Shown here in pieces: positions 35,148 through 45,700 of a stretch of DNA of 64,000 nucleotides. The first letter of the stretch is position 1; the number at the start of each line of letters is the position of its first letter. The notes beneath the pieces are model-generated. The model saw only the letters and a list, made by a program, of their open reading frames with translations, was not told where the DNA came from and ran no database searches. Position numbers and translations under genes: made by a program. The stretch is from assembly GCA_963814985.1 (NCBI GenBank), contig CAWFFV010000054.1, positions 62,001 through 126,000 on the forward strand. The letters run 5' to 3'. The DNA is from CAWFFV01 sp963814985. Lineage in GTDB: Bacteria; Chloroflexota; Ktedonobacteria; Ktedonobacterales; Ktedonobacteraceae.

Positions 35148-37169
35148 ATGTTCAAAAAAATTCTTATCGCTAACCGTGGGGAGATTGCAGTCCGCATCAT
35201 GGCAACATGCCAGGAGATGGGTATACACACCGTTGCTGTATACTCAGCGGCTGATCGCTATGCTCACCATGTACGCGAAGCCGACGAGGCATATTTTATT
35301 GGTCCAGCTCCAGCAACACAGAGCTATCTGCGCATAGATACTATCATCAACATTGCCAAACAAAGTGGCGCGGAGGCAATCCATCCAGGCTATGGTTTTC
35401 TCTCAGAGAACGCCGCCTTTGCTGAAGCATGTGAACAGGCCAATATTATCTTCATCGGGCCATCAGCAGACACCATGCGTTTGATGGGTTCAAAGATTGC
35501 CGCCAAACATCTTGCTCAATCGGTAGGTGCCCCCATTGTTCCAGGCTACAATGGCGAAAGTCAGGATGATGCGACCTTGATGAGCGAGGCGCAACGCATT
35601 GGATTTCCATTGCTGATCAAGGCATCGGCAGGCGGCGGCGGCAAAGGGATGCGTGTTGTTCACTCCACAACGGATTTTTTAGAGCAACTGGCAGGAGCAC
35701 GCCGGGAAGCTCGCTCAGCCTTTGGCGATGAGACGGTTTTCCTGGAACGGCTCATTCAGCAACCACGTCATGTCGAGATACAGATCCTCGGTGATCAATA
35801 CGGTAACCTTATTCATATGGGAGAACGTGAATGCTCCATTCAAAGACGACACCAGAAGATTATTGAGGAAAGCCCCTGCATCGCACTCACTCCAACTCTA
35901 CGCGCTGAGATGGGAACTACGGCTGTCCGTATTGCCAGAGCAGCAAATTATGTGAACGCGGGTACAATAGAGTTTATTCTTGATGCCTATAAACGCTTTT
36001 ACTTCTTAGAAATGAATACCCGATTACAAGTAGAGCATCCTGTGACGGAGTTGGTAACTGGGTTGGACCTTGTACGACACCAGTTATGTATTGCCACTGG
36101 CGAGCCACTCGGTATCAGTCAGCCGCAGATCAACCACCATGGGCATGCTATTGAAGTACGTATCTACGCAGAAGATCCTGATCAGAATTTTCTGCCATCG
36201 CCAGGAACGATTACTCGTTTCGTCAAACCAGAGGGACCTGGCATTCGTATCGATAGTGGTATTGAAGACGGCGATGAGATTACACAATATTACGATCCTA
36301 TGATTGCCAAACTCATTGTCTATGGAGAAGATCGATCTATAGCCATCACACGCTTACAGAGAGCACTGGAACGCTGCGCCATCCTCGGCGTCACCACCAA
36401 TGTCCCCTTGTTGCATACCATTAGCCTTCACCCTGCATTTCAGGAAGGCTTCACCCACACAGGCTTTCTGATTGAACATTCATTAACGGCAATAGAGACT
36501 TCACAGAATAGAGCGGTACCCAGGGATGCATTGATAGCAGCCGCACTCTACGAAATCAAATATGAGATAGGAAGGCTACAGCCTTCTACGAATGGTCAGA
36601 AACCATCGGCAACGAATCCCTGGCATCTGCTTGGACCATGGCGTATGGTTGGAGAAATACGTACAATCATCTACAATTATTATGAGCAGGAGCACAGGGT
36701 CACACTTAAACCACTGGCAGGTAACGTCGATACATGGAATATCCAGGTCGATACACAGCCCTCCGAAGATGTTACATGCACCATAGCTGCTAACGCCCTG
36801 ATCTTGCTCAAACGTGGCGCAACACAGGTACGGGTCTATGTGCAACAGCAAAAGAGTGAGACTCAGGTAGTGCTTGCTGGACATTCCTACCGTCTGCAAC
36901 GCAAACAACCACCCGATGTGGAAAGAGCCACCCATGACCGTGGGACACTCCACTTACACAAAACACTAAATGCTCCGATGGCGGGAACAATTGTTAAGGT
37001 ACAGGTACACAATGGTGATATAGTAGAAGCACATCAGGTACTCGTTGTCTTGAGTGCCATGAAGATGGAGCATACCATTAGCGCTCCCTACGCAGGAAAA
37101 ATACAACGTGTCTATTATCAAGAGGGCGCTGTTGTAGCAGGTGGAGCAGCGATTATCGAAATGGAGTAA
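35148..37169 (+). CDS. Methylcrotonyl-CoA carboxylase biotin-carrying (alpha) subunit
   Basis: A 673-residue biotin-dependent carboxylase. The N-terminal biotin carboxylase has I-L-I-A-N-R-G-E-I-A-V-R, the ATP-grasp loop K-A-S-A-G-G-G-G-K-G-M-R near residue 165, E-R-E-C-S-I-Q-R-R-H-Q-K and E-M-N-T-R-L-Q-V-E-H-P-V. A BT-like linker domain follows. The C-terminal biotinyl domain (last 75 residues) has the biotinylated lysine in A-M-K-M-E-H. It pairs with the beta subunit two genes upstream, with the hydratase between them. The TAA stop lies inside the outer arm of a palindromic repeat. Confidence 0.93.
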   Translation: MFKKILIANRGEIAVRIMATCQEMGIHTVAVYSAADRYAHHVREADEAYFIGPAPATQSYLRIDTIINIAKQSGAEAIHPGYGFLSENAAFAEACEQANIIFIGPSADTMRLMGSKIAAKHLAQSVGAPIVPGYNGESQDDATLMSEAQRIGFPLLIKASAGGGGKGMRVVHSTTDFLEQLAGARREARSAFGDETVFLERLIQQPRHVEIQILGDQYGNLIHMGERECSIQRRHQKIIEESPCIALTPTLRAEMGTTAVRIARAANYVNAGTIEFILDAYKRFYFLEMNTRLQVEHPVTELVTGLDLVRHQLCIATGEPLGISQPQINHHGHAIEVRIYAEDPDQNFLPSPGTITRFVKPEGPGIRIDSGIEDGDEITQYYDPMIAKLIVYGEDRSIAITRLQRALERCAILGVTTNVPLLHTISLHPAFQEGFTHTGFLIEHSLTAIETSQNRAVPRDALIAAALYEIKYEIGRLQPSTNGQKPSATNPWHLLGPWRMVGEIRTIIYNYYEQEHRVTLKPLAGNVDTWNIQVDTQPSEDVTCTIAANALILLKRGATQVRVYVQQQKSETQVVLAGHSYRLQRKQPPDVERATHDRGTLHLHKTLNAPMAGTIVKVQVHNGDIVEAHQVLVVLSAMKMEHTISAPYAGKIQRVYYQEGAVVAGGAAIIEME

Positions 37170-37328
37170 CTACTCAGATCTCTTTTCTAATTCCTCAGCG
37201 CCTCTGGCGCTTCGCAAATCGTTTTGTGTGGGTTTTGTCGTCTGCGTCGCAACCTCCGCCACAGGCGACAAAACCCACACAAAACGAGGGCGAGCCACCG
37301 CAGGTGGTGAGCAGACCTGAAGAGTTAC
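37166..37328 (-). repeat. Variable-stem palindromic repeat, copy 3 (reverse)
   Basis: Reverse orientation: GAGGAATC/AGCGCC hairpin first, CCACC hairpin last. The outer ends pair (GTAACTACTCAG against CTGAAGAGTTAC). The right arm of the central stem is complete, but the left arm lacks about 12 nt next to the tip, so the 38-nt stem is damaged. The visible part resembles the stem of copy 2 with paired substitutions. It begins in the stop codon of the carboxylase alpha-subunit gene. Confidence 0.8.
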
Positions 37329-37364
37329 GAGACGGGATAACCAGGAACGAAAGGATAGATTCTT

Positions 37365-38258
37365 ATGCAGATAGGTTTTATAGGTATCGGGGTCATGGGA
37401 CGCCCTATGACCCTTAATTTACTCAAAGCGGGTCACGAAGTCACCATCTTCGCACGCCACCCGGAGAAACCTGGAGTACAGGAGGTACTCGTAGCAGGTG
37501 CGAAACTTGCGCCTTCGCCTCGTGCTGTCGCCATAGTATCGGAAGTTGTGATTACGATGGTGCCAAACTCCATACAGGTTGAAGAGGTAGTAGCAGGTCC
37601 ACATGGTCTCCTCGAAGGGGCACGCAAGGGTCTCATCATTGTGGATATGAGCACTATCGCACCTGCCACAAGTCGCAAGATGGCGGAAGCAGCAACAACC
37701 AGAGGCGTACATTTTCTTGATGCCCCTGTAAGTGGTGGTTCTCAAGGAGCTGTCAACGGAACGCTGACCATTATGGTTGGTGGTGAGCAAGAAATATTTG
37801 AGCAAGTACGTCCAGTATTTGAGGCAATGGGCAAAAAGGAGAATATTTTCTATGTCGGATCATGTGGTTCCGGCGAGGTTGTCAAGATTGTCAATAATAT
37901 TCTCTGTGGGACCATCGCTGCTTCGATAGCAGAGGCATTTGTGCTGGGAGTTAAAGCAGGAGCCGATGTGGCAACAATGGCAAAAATCATCGGCGTGAGC
38001 AGCGGTGCAAGCTGGCAACTTGCGAATCAATTCCCCCTACGTGCATTTAACGGCAGCTTCCAGCCAGGCTTTATGACTGACTTGCTTCATAAAGATCTGG
38101 GGTTAGCCCTCGATCTGGCAGCAGAGACACAAACGCCAACAGTCTTGACAGCTTTAACACGCCAGATGTACGAGATGGCGCGTACAGCAGGCTATGGTCA
38201 AGATGACTATACGGCCTTGTTGAAAGTGCTCGAACAGATGGCCAGGAGTAGAAGTTAG
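37365..38258 (+). CDS. NAD(P)-dependent beta-hydroxyacid dehydrogenase (3-hydroxyisobutyrate dehydrogenase family)
   Basis: A 297-residue enzyme. The Rossmann start is I-G-F-I-G-I-G-V-M-G-R-P-M; further on is the substrate-binding D-A-P-V-S-G-G near residue 124, the catalytic Lys in G-S-G-E-V-V-K-I-V-N-N near residue 172, and K-D-L-G-L-A-L near residue 245. These are shared by 3-hydroxyisobutyrate dehydrogenase and tartronate semialdehyde reductase. Being next to leucine-catabolism genes, a role in valine breakdown is attractive, but the sequence does not settle it. Confidence 0.88.
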   Translation: MQIGFIGIGVMGRPMTLNLLKAGHEVTIFARHPEKPGVQEVLVAGAKLAPSPRAVAIVSEVVITMVPNSIQVEEVVAGPHGLLEGARKGLIIVDMSTIAPATSRKMAEAATTRGVHFLDAPVSGGSQGAVNGTLTIMVGGEQEIFEQVRPVFEAMGKKENIFYVGSCGSGEVVKIVNNILCGTIAASIAEAFVLGVKAGADVATMAKIIGVSSGASWQLANQFPLRAFNGSFQPGFMTDLLHKDLGLALDLAAETQTPTVLTALTRQMYEMARTAGYGQDDYTALLKVLEQMARSRS

Positions 38259-38278
38259 AACACAGTGATACCTTCTAC

Positions 38279-39390
38279 TTACTGCAAAACCGGCATCAGC
38301 GCATGCGAAATCGACATACCCAGCACGAGGACAGCCGCCAGACCAAAGTACAGGAGGCTCAGTATAATACGTGTCCCCACGGGTACAACATAGTAAGCCT
38401 GAGCCTGTGGGGTATCGGGAATATTACGACGTGACCAGAGTTGGGTTGCGGCCATGAAGATAAAGAAAAGCAACCAGGGTGAGAAGGTACCATTCAGCCA
38501 TTCCCAAATTTGGAAGGCCAGCAGTCCCACAAAACCTATAATCCAGATACGCCGATCAATTGCGGCCAGGACCCGGCCTCCATCAAAAGGGACGATTGGC
38601 ACAAGGTTGAATAAGTTCATAAAGAAGCCAAAGTAGGCCAGTGCTGCCCAGATAGAAAGGGCACCAGGCATTTTAGCCATAAACAGACAAAATGATGCTG
38701 CAATTGCACCAGCAATAGGGCCAGCAATACCTACTTCGGCTTCGTCGCGAGCATTTTGTGGCATCTGTCGCATGGTAACGGCAGCACCGAGCATCGGAAT
38801 AAAGATTAAAGCTCCCACAGGAATACCCTTGAGCTTCATCACCAGAGCATGTCCCATCTCATGAATGAAGAGTAACCCCACCAGACCTATGGCAAAAGGC
38901 CAGCCAAAAGGAGCGAGTAGACAGCAATTGAGATCAGGGCTGTAATACCAGCACCACCAAACTTAAGCAGAAAAATTACCCATTTAAAATTGAGAAGGAA
39001 GGCCCCAAACTTAAGCAACAAGGCACCGATTGTTGCTAGAGCACCTCCTACACCAGCCGCTTTTTTCCGTTTACCACCATCTTCGACGCTACCACGCGCT
39101 GCCGCATCACGTTGTTCAGCACCTACATCTGTTGTGTAACCTTCCATACTTGTTGGGCCACGATATTTGTGCAACGCTGTGGCATCATAGGGAACTGAGA
39201 CATTACCAGAATCAGCATAACCTTGATAGATAGCCGACGAATCGAAGGGCGGCGCAGATTGTGCTGAAGAAGACGACTGTGCAGGCTGTTGATAGTAGCC
39301 AGGGTGAGAGTAATCTGTTTCATCTGGCTGGTTACTATATTCATCATATTCAGAAAAATTGCTGGGATCTCGATACACAGTGAGCCTCAA
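38279..39390 (-). CDS. Site-2 protease family (M50) membrane metallopeptidase, one frameshift
   Basis: Read across a missing base near 38911-38918, this is one 370-residue protein. The N-terminal 110 residues are Tyr/Ser/Gln-rich and probably cytosolic. About six membrane segments follow. The metal-binding motif H-E-M-G-H is in L-F-I-H-E-M-G-H-A, and the third ligand Asp is in V-P-F-D-G-G-R-V-L. These are the site-2 protease hallmarks. The restored joint reads A-P-F-G-W-P-F-A-I-G-L-V-G-L-L. Substrate unknown; membrane proteases of this group often act in regulated intramembrane cleavage. Confidence 0.84.
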
Positions 39391-39487
39391 TTCTGGCAGT
39401 TTAAAAATGTTTTCTTACATATCTTACCATATATAGTTGCAATTTTCATGGGATGTGCGGTTTTCTTGACTCTCCATGAGTTATCCA

Positions 39488-39622
39488 GTAACTATTCAGG
39501 TTTTCTCACCACCTGCGGTGGCTCGCTCTTGTTTTATGCGGGTTGTGGTGTTTGCGGCGCAAAAACCCCGCTCCCTGCGAAGCGCCTACGGCGCTGAGGA
39601 ATCGGAAAGGAAGAATAGTTAC
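39488..39622 (+). repeat. Variable-stem palindromic repeat, copy 4 (forward, decayed)
   Basis: The left half matches copy 1 almost base for base, including ATGCGGGTTGTGGTG in the central arm. The right arm is decayed: after GGCGCAAA it reads AACCCCGCTCCC and joins CTGCGAAGCG, so most of the stem is lost. The flanking hairpin AGCGCC-tac-GGCGCT and the outer pair GTAACTATTC / GAATAGTTAC are intact. Confidence 0.8.
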
Positions 39623-39660
39623 CTTTTCGAATTTTTGAAACAAAAGCATAACTCATGTAT

Positions 39661-41089
39661 CTAATGCGAATACAACGGCCTCTCCTCTCCCCCTTGCAAT
39701 GAACACGCAAGTGATAAACCACCTGAATGTGTGAAGGCTCCATTGTTGCACTCAGCCACATAGCCATTGGTGTTGGTCCAGAAACTTGCGATGCAGTTGA
39801 AATAGTCACAAAAGTTTGCTGGCGGGTCAGGGTAATAGATCAGAATTCCCAGGAACAAAGTCATAGCCCCAGGGATTTCCGTCGACGCCTGTCGGTGATT
39901 GAGTAGGAGTTGGTAGTTGAGTGGGAGTTGGAGGTTGTGTTGGTTGTATTGTAGGTATTGGCGTTGGTATCGCTGTTGGTATCGGCGTCGAAATTGATGC
40001 AGGTATTGGCGTTGGTGTCGCTGTTGGAAGGCGTGATGGAAAGAGTGATATTGTGGTAGATGTAGAGGTGTTTCTCAATGCCATATTTACTGTAAGTAGA
40101 GCAAAACCTGATGAGAAAAGCAATACGAGCACAGCAAAGACAAGACCAGCACGCAACAAAAAAGGAAGTCGCTGCCAAAAAGCAGGTTGTCTCGCCGGAT
40201 AAGGGGCACTGAGAGATGAGGGAGAACTAAGTGCTACTTTAATGGTAGCCTGGGAGTGAGAGACAGATTCAATGGTAATAGCCTGGTGATAGGCCTGAGC
40301 AAGTTCTTGTGGTGTCTGAAAACGCTGGCTCGGGTCTTTCGCCAGGGCACGCAGTACAACTTGCTCTACGGCGGGTGAAAGCGTTGGCTGAAGGAGCGAT
40401 GGACGTATGGGAGGCTGATGCACATGCTGCCAACAGATCGTCTCAGGGTCACTTTTATGAAAGGGAACCCGTCCCGTGAGCATCTCGTAAAGCAAGATGC
40501 CCAATGCATAAAGATCACTGCCTGGTGTAGCTGTGGCAAATGGCTCCTGTAATTCCGGTGCCAAATATTCGACTGTTCCCATGACATAGCCGGGCATGGT
40601 GAGATCAGTACCTCCCTCCTGCTCTTTTGCCAGCCCAAAATCTGCAAGATAAGCGTAAGAGTCATCACGCAGCAAAATATTTGATGATTTTACGTCACGA
40701 TGGAGAATACTGTGTTCATGTGCACAATGCAAGGCACTGGCGATCTGTTCGAGAAGTATGCCAGCTTCACCCTCAGTCAGTGGACCTCTGATCTTGAGTC
40801 TCTCATGGAGCGTACCACCTTCGAGGTAGGGCATAACCAGATAGCACCAGGAAGCATACTCGCCGTAAGCGAAGACTGGCATGATATGATCATGTTTCAA
40901 GGACCCAATCATGGCAACTTCGCGTTGAAATCGCTCGAAGTGCTCAGGATGGTTCTTCTCAACAAGCTTGAGAACGACCTCACGGTGGAGCTGTTCATCA
41001 GAAGCGAGATAGACCTCAGACATCCCTCCCTGGCCCAAGGGGTGCTGGAGGTGATAGTGGTGAATCTGTGTCCCTGCTAACTGTGACAT
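39661..41089 (-). CDS. Serine/threonine protein kinase with membrane anchor and outer Cys-rich tail, one frameshift
   Basis: The kinase domain (about residues 10-270) has G-Q-G-G-M-S-E-V as P-loop, the Lys in V-V-L-K-L-V, H-R-D-V-K-S-S-N, D-F-G and a Y-L-A-P-E activation-loop end. A single membrane segment lies near residues 315-340. Outside it is a Pro/Thr-rich stalk (P-T-P-I-P repeats), then a short tail. The main frame ends at 39827, but with one extra T at 39844-39847 (GGGAATTCTG) removed, the tail continues Y-Y-P-D-P-P-A-N-F-C to a stop at 39661 and gains three Cys. The start at 41089 gives the usual kinase N-terminus. There are no PASTA repeats. Target unknown. Confidence 0.85.
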
Positions 41090-41245
41090 CTTTCTCAAGC
41101 CTCTTTTCAATGCATTAGAGAGACGAAGAGCACAAACTTTCTCAGGAAAGTAGATGCATACATACACATATTCTAACATAGAATAACGGCTCTAGAGAAG
41201 AAATTTAACATTTCTCCCATAAGTGTTACTATGTAGTTTTTTTGG

Positions 41246-42488
41246 TCACTGTGCGTTTACGCTCCCTTCAAGGAATCGTCTGAGCAGATTAAGGGCGGCT
41301 AACACGGAGAGGCGCTTACTATCATTACGACTGGCACGCCATCCCGGCCCTCTACCGACAACAATACCTTGCGGTCCCTTAACGGCAATATAGACCGTTC
41401 CAACGGGTTTGCCCTCTTGCTCGTCAGGACCTGCGACACCGGTAATCCCTATACCAAAATCTGTGCCAAGGCGTTCACAGACTGCATGTGCCATAGCACG
41501 TGCGGTTTGTTCGCTGACAGCACCATGCTGCTCCAGGATCTCTTTTGGTACGCCCATTCGCTCTTTGAGATCGGTGCTATACGTCACCAGGCCGCCAATA
41601 AAATGGTTTGAACTGGTTGGAAAGTCAGTAATCGTACTTGAAAGCAGTCCTCCTGTGAGAGATTCCATCACGCCCAATGTTTGATGACGAGCCTGGAGAA
41701 GCTTACCCACTACACTCGCTAGAGTATCTTTATCCGTGCCAAAGATGTAATCTCCCAGGAGTTGACGCACACGCACTTCCATCTCAGCCACCATCCGTTC
41801 TGCCTCCTCACGAGTTTGTGCTTTGGCGGTAATGCGTACATCAATTGCATCGGATTTGGCATAGGTGGCAAGTGTGGGATTATCATGATGTGTCAATGAA
41901 ACCCAGTCGCTCTTCGACGGTGGACTCACCCAGGCCTGTTACGCGCAGGATACGCGTGAAGAGGACATTGCCCGTACGGGGCATCAGCCTGGGAATAGCT
42001 TCTTGCTCCCACATACGATACATCTCGCTGGGTACACCTGGCATGGTCACGATGATACGCCCATCCTTCTCGACCCACCAACCAGGGGCTGTACCAACCG
42101 GATTGGGCAGAGACTGCGCCGATGGAATCAAATTTGCCTGCTTAAGGTTTCGGTCAGGCATCTTCGCACCTATCCGAGCAAACATCGCACGCAAATTGCT
42201 CTCTAACTCAGGGTCAAGCTGCATCGTCTCACCCAGCAAGGCACTAATGGACTCACGAGCAAGATCATCCTCGGTTGGTCCCAATCCTCCTGTCATAATA
42301 ATAAGCTCGGAGCGCTCCCAGGCTCGCTGCAATGTCTCAACAATGCGCCCCTGGTTATCGCCCACCTGTGAGACAAAGTAGAGATCAATACCCAGAGTCG
42401 CAAGGCTCTGTGCTAAGTAAGTGGCATTTGTATCTGTGATATGACCTAAAAGTAACTCAGTACCACATGAAAGTATCTCTGCCCGCAT
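41246..42488 (-). CDS. cinA: CinA family protein (ADP-ribose pyrophosphatase / NMN deamidase), one frameshift
   Basis: Two ORFs join into one CinA when a missing base near 41899-41906 is restored, about 414 residues in all. The first half is the COG1058 domain with G-T-E-L-L-L-G, I-I-M-T-G-G-L-G-P-T-E-D-D and M-P-G-V-P-S-E-M. The second half is the PncC-type NMN amidohydrolase with E-S-L-T-G-G-L-L-S-S and G-I-T-G-V-A-G-P-D. The enzyme salvages pyridine nucleotides. The start at 42488 follows GGGAGG. The joint occurs between L-G and D-W-V-S. Confidence 0.88.
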
Positions 42489-42597
42489 AAATCCTCCCAA
42501 TGTCGGAGCATTTTGCCCCTTTTTGTTGTTGCCGTACAAAAGAGGGTAACTTGCCGCTACCCTCGCTGTGTAACCTTATCATATCATACAAGCAACA

Positions 42598-42648
42598 ATA
42601 TCAACATATTGTGCCAAAAAACACAACAAAATCAACATGTTGTGCCAA
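42598..42648 (+). promoter_or_regulatory. Tandem NrdR boxes upstream of nrdJ
   Basis: Two similar sites, CAACATATTGTGCCAAAA at 42602 and CAACATGTTGTGCCAAAA at 42633, lie exactly 31 bp apart, three helical turns. Each resembles the NrdR box with its core AACATATTGTG. They end just upstream of the -35 box of the nrdJ promoter. Binding of the ATP-cone repressor NrdR to such pairs is known to control ribonucleotide reductase genes. No nrdR gene is in the window. Confidence 0.7.
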
Positions 42649-42653
42649 AAGGG

Positions 42654-42682
42654 TTGAATTCGTCGCTTATTCCAAGTATACT
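42654..42682 (+). promoter_or_regulatory. Promoter for nrdJ
   Basis: TTGAAT at 42654-42659 and TATACT at 42677-42682 with a 17-bp spacer, directly downstream of the paired NrdR-like boxes. The leader of about 100 nt contains a small hairpin GTCCCT...AGGGAC near 42750-42772 and a GGAG ribosome-binding site before the ATG at 42788. Confidence 0.65.
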
Positions 42683-42787
42683 GGGTTGCGGAGAGGACCC
42701 AAAGATATTTGAAAATAAGTGCCTCAGCCGGGGTATAGTAATTTTATAGTCCCTGTATAATGTATAGGGACAAAGGAGCAATCAAGG

Positions 42788-45700
42788 ATGTTAGAGCAGC
42801 AGGAGAGTCCCTCTCAAAGCCAGAAAGATGGTCATACCACCGATATGACCCAGCTAGAAGGGATTCGCCAGAAAGTATTCACAGATCGATATTCACTCAA
42901 GGATGCAGCAGGACAACCATTAGAGTTTTATCCCGAGCAGCTTTGGGCACGTGTAGCACGGGGTATCGCTGCCGTAGAGACAACAGAGGAGAAGCGAGCC
43001 GAGTGGGAGAAACGTTTCTTTGAGACACTCGTTGACTTTCAATTTGTACCCGGTGGTCGTATTTTTGCAGGTGCAGGGTCGGGACATCAGGTTACATTTT
43101 ATAATTGTTTTGTGGTCCCTAGCCCTGAGGACAGTCGCCAGGGCATTTTAGATAACTTAAAAGTTATGACTGAGATTATGGCGCGTGGTGGTGGGGTCGG
43201 TATCAATCTCTCTACATTACGTCCACGCGGCTCATATATCAAGACCGTCAACGGTACGGCATCTGGTCCCTGCTCCTGGGCACAACTTTACTCAGTAGCA
43301 ACAGGTGATGTAATTCAACAAGGTGGTCGTTTTGGTCCAGATGAGTATATCACGACTGATCGTGGACTTATTTCAGCCAAAGAACTGGCATACCGCCTGG
43401 ATAACGGAGAACCAATCCGGGCACAGACACATAAAGGCCTGCGCCCTTTCACCCATGTCTTCCATAATGGTGTCAAAGATCTGTATGAAGTAACTACCAG
43501 CCGTGGCTACCAAGTCTGTGTAACAATGGATCATAAGATGGGTGTGCTACGCAATGGTGAAATCGCCACCATTCCGCTACGCGAACTTGAAGAGGGTGAT
43601 GAAATCTTGCTACTGCTTGGAGAAGGCACAAGCGATGGGACACCACAGGTCTCTCTTACGGCATCCCCATACATACGCTCTAAAATGCGCACAACCCTGA
43701 ACGAGAAAGTGACACTGCCTACCCACCTCACACCAGAACTCGCCTATTTGCTTGGTTATTTCTACGGCGATGGGCATGTAATACGTGGCAAGAAAGTTTC
43801 CTGGCAGGATGAAAAAGGCATTTCACTTACAGTGGCAAACACACAGCCTGATGTCCAGGAACGTCTGGTAGCATTAATACGCAACCTCTTCTCACTTGAA
43901 CCTGTTGCAGATCCGGGAGATGGCGCATGTACAGTCATCAGAACTTACTCGCGTGTACTGATAGAATGGCTACAAGAAAACGGACTACTTAAACAAAATT
44001 CGGAAGCGGTACGCGTACCCAAAGCCATCTTCCAATCTCCCTCTGCCGTCGTAGGGGCCTTTATTGGTGGATATTTTGAGGCTGATGGCTGTGACCGGGA
44101 TCAAAAGGGAGGGTATGGCATTGATAGTGTGAGCGGTGAGATGCTGAAGGATATGCAACTGCTCTTACTTCGCAAATGGTATCGTTGCCCATATTGCATT
44201 GCAAGACCGCAGTGCACAGGGCTGGCTACCAATCTATCGCCTCATCGTCACAGGAGCTCAGTTTAAGGAACGCTTTAGCCAATTTGCAACGGGCAGCAAG
44301 GATAAACAGTGTGCTGGATATCGTAGCCATCGCAGCAATTATCCAATGGAAGTATGGAAGCCCCTGGATATTCCCGGTCGTTATTATCAGGATATCGACT
44401 TGACCAAAGAGCATGCGTCACATTATGCACTCACACGAGTTCGTGAGAGTGTGCTTGCGGCTGGTGGCGCAACAATGGTAGAACGCCTTGACGCTCTGTT
44501 GGGCATCTTGCCTGATGCTATCACCTCAATCACACCAGTTGGTACTTCTGAAGTATACGACTTTGAGGTCGATGATGTACACCTGCTAGCTGGCGGCGGA
44601 CTCTACACATCTAACTCGCGGCGCGGTGCCTTAATGCTTATGCTGGATGACACGCATCCTGACATAGAAGAGTTCATTACAGTGAAAAAGACCGCCGGTA
44701 AGATCGAGCATGCGAACCTCTCTGTCTGTATCTCTGACGCATTTATGCAGGCAGTCAAGGATAATGCAGATTGGAACCTGACCTGGCAAGGTGAGGTCAA
44801 AAAGACGATCAGTGCTCGCAAACTCTGGGACTTGATCTGTACCTCTGCCTGGGAATCAGCGGAGCCGGGCATGGTATTTATGGACCGCTATAACACGGAG
44901 TCTAACACGTGGTATTACGAGAATATACGCTGTGTGAATCCATGTGTGACAGGTGATACTCTTGTTTCTACTGAGTACGGATATACACACGCACGTGACT
45001 TACAGATAGGGATGAAAGTTCGCACGCCCGCCGGACTTAAACCCATCGAAAAAATCTATAACAATGGTCTTCAGCGCATCTATCGTGTAGACTTTTCCGA
45101 CGGTGGCTTTCTAAAAGGTACTGCTGATCACAAGCTTAAAGTCGTACGTGACAAAAAATATCAGTGGGTGCCTATCGCTGAGCTAACAGAGAACGATAAG
45201 GTTCTCATTTTGACCAACGAGGCTTTTGGGCCACGCCAGAGCCTTCCAGCCAAAGCGATGGAGTACATCGCCAAACGCGAACTCAAAGTTGCCAACTTTT
45301 ACGACCGCAAGCTTGGTCTCACCGTTGGTACTGTACTGGGTGATGGCACACTGCGTGAACAACCAGATGGAAACAGCCATTCTTATCAATGTCAAGTAAC
45401 CTTTGGCGTGCATGAAGACGGCTGGTATGATACGTTCGCGAACTTAATGACAGATATGAACATCCACATATACCGCACGCTCGCCGAAAAAGAGTTTATT
45501 GGTGAAGGTGGTGTTGCCGTCAAGCATGCATCCGTGCGGTTAGATTGCAGCAAATTGGCATCTTTGCTCGTACGCATTGGCATGACACCCAATGTTAAGG
45601 CACCACAAAAGATCATTCCTGCTGCTTTCATGAGCATGGAAAAAGAGTTCCTAGCAGGCATCCTTGATGGCCTCTTCTCGACGGATGGTAGCGTACTTAT

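Noticed and set aside
39900..40050. Tandem DNA repeat (GTTGGTATTGG-like units)
   Set aside because: It is the coding sequence of the Pro/Thr-rich stalk of the kinase and needs no separate explanation.
42500..42787. Cobalamin riboswitch before nrdJ
   Set aside because: The leader is about 100 nt and lacks a recognisable B12-box; the paired NrdR-like sites explain the regulation better.
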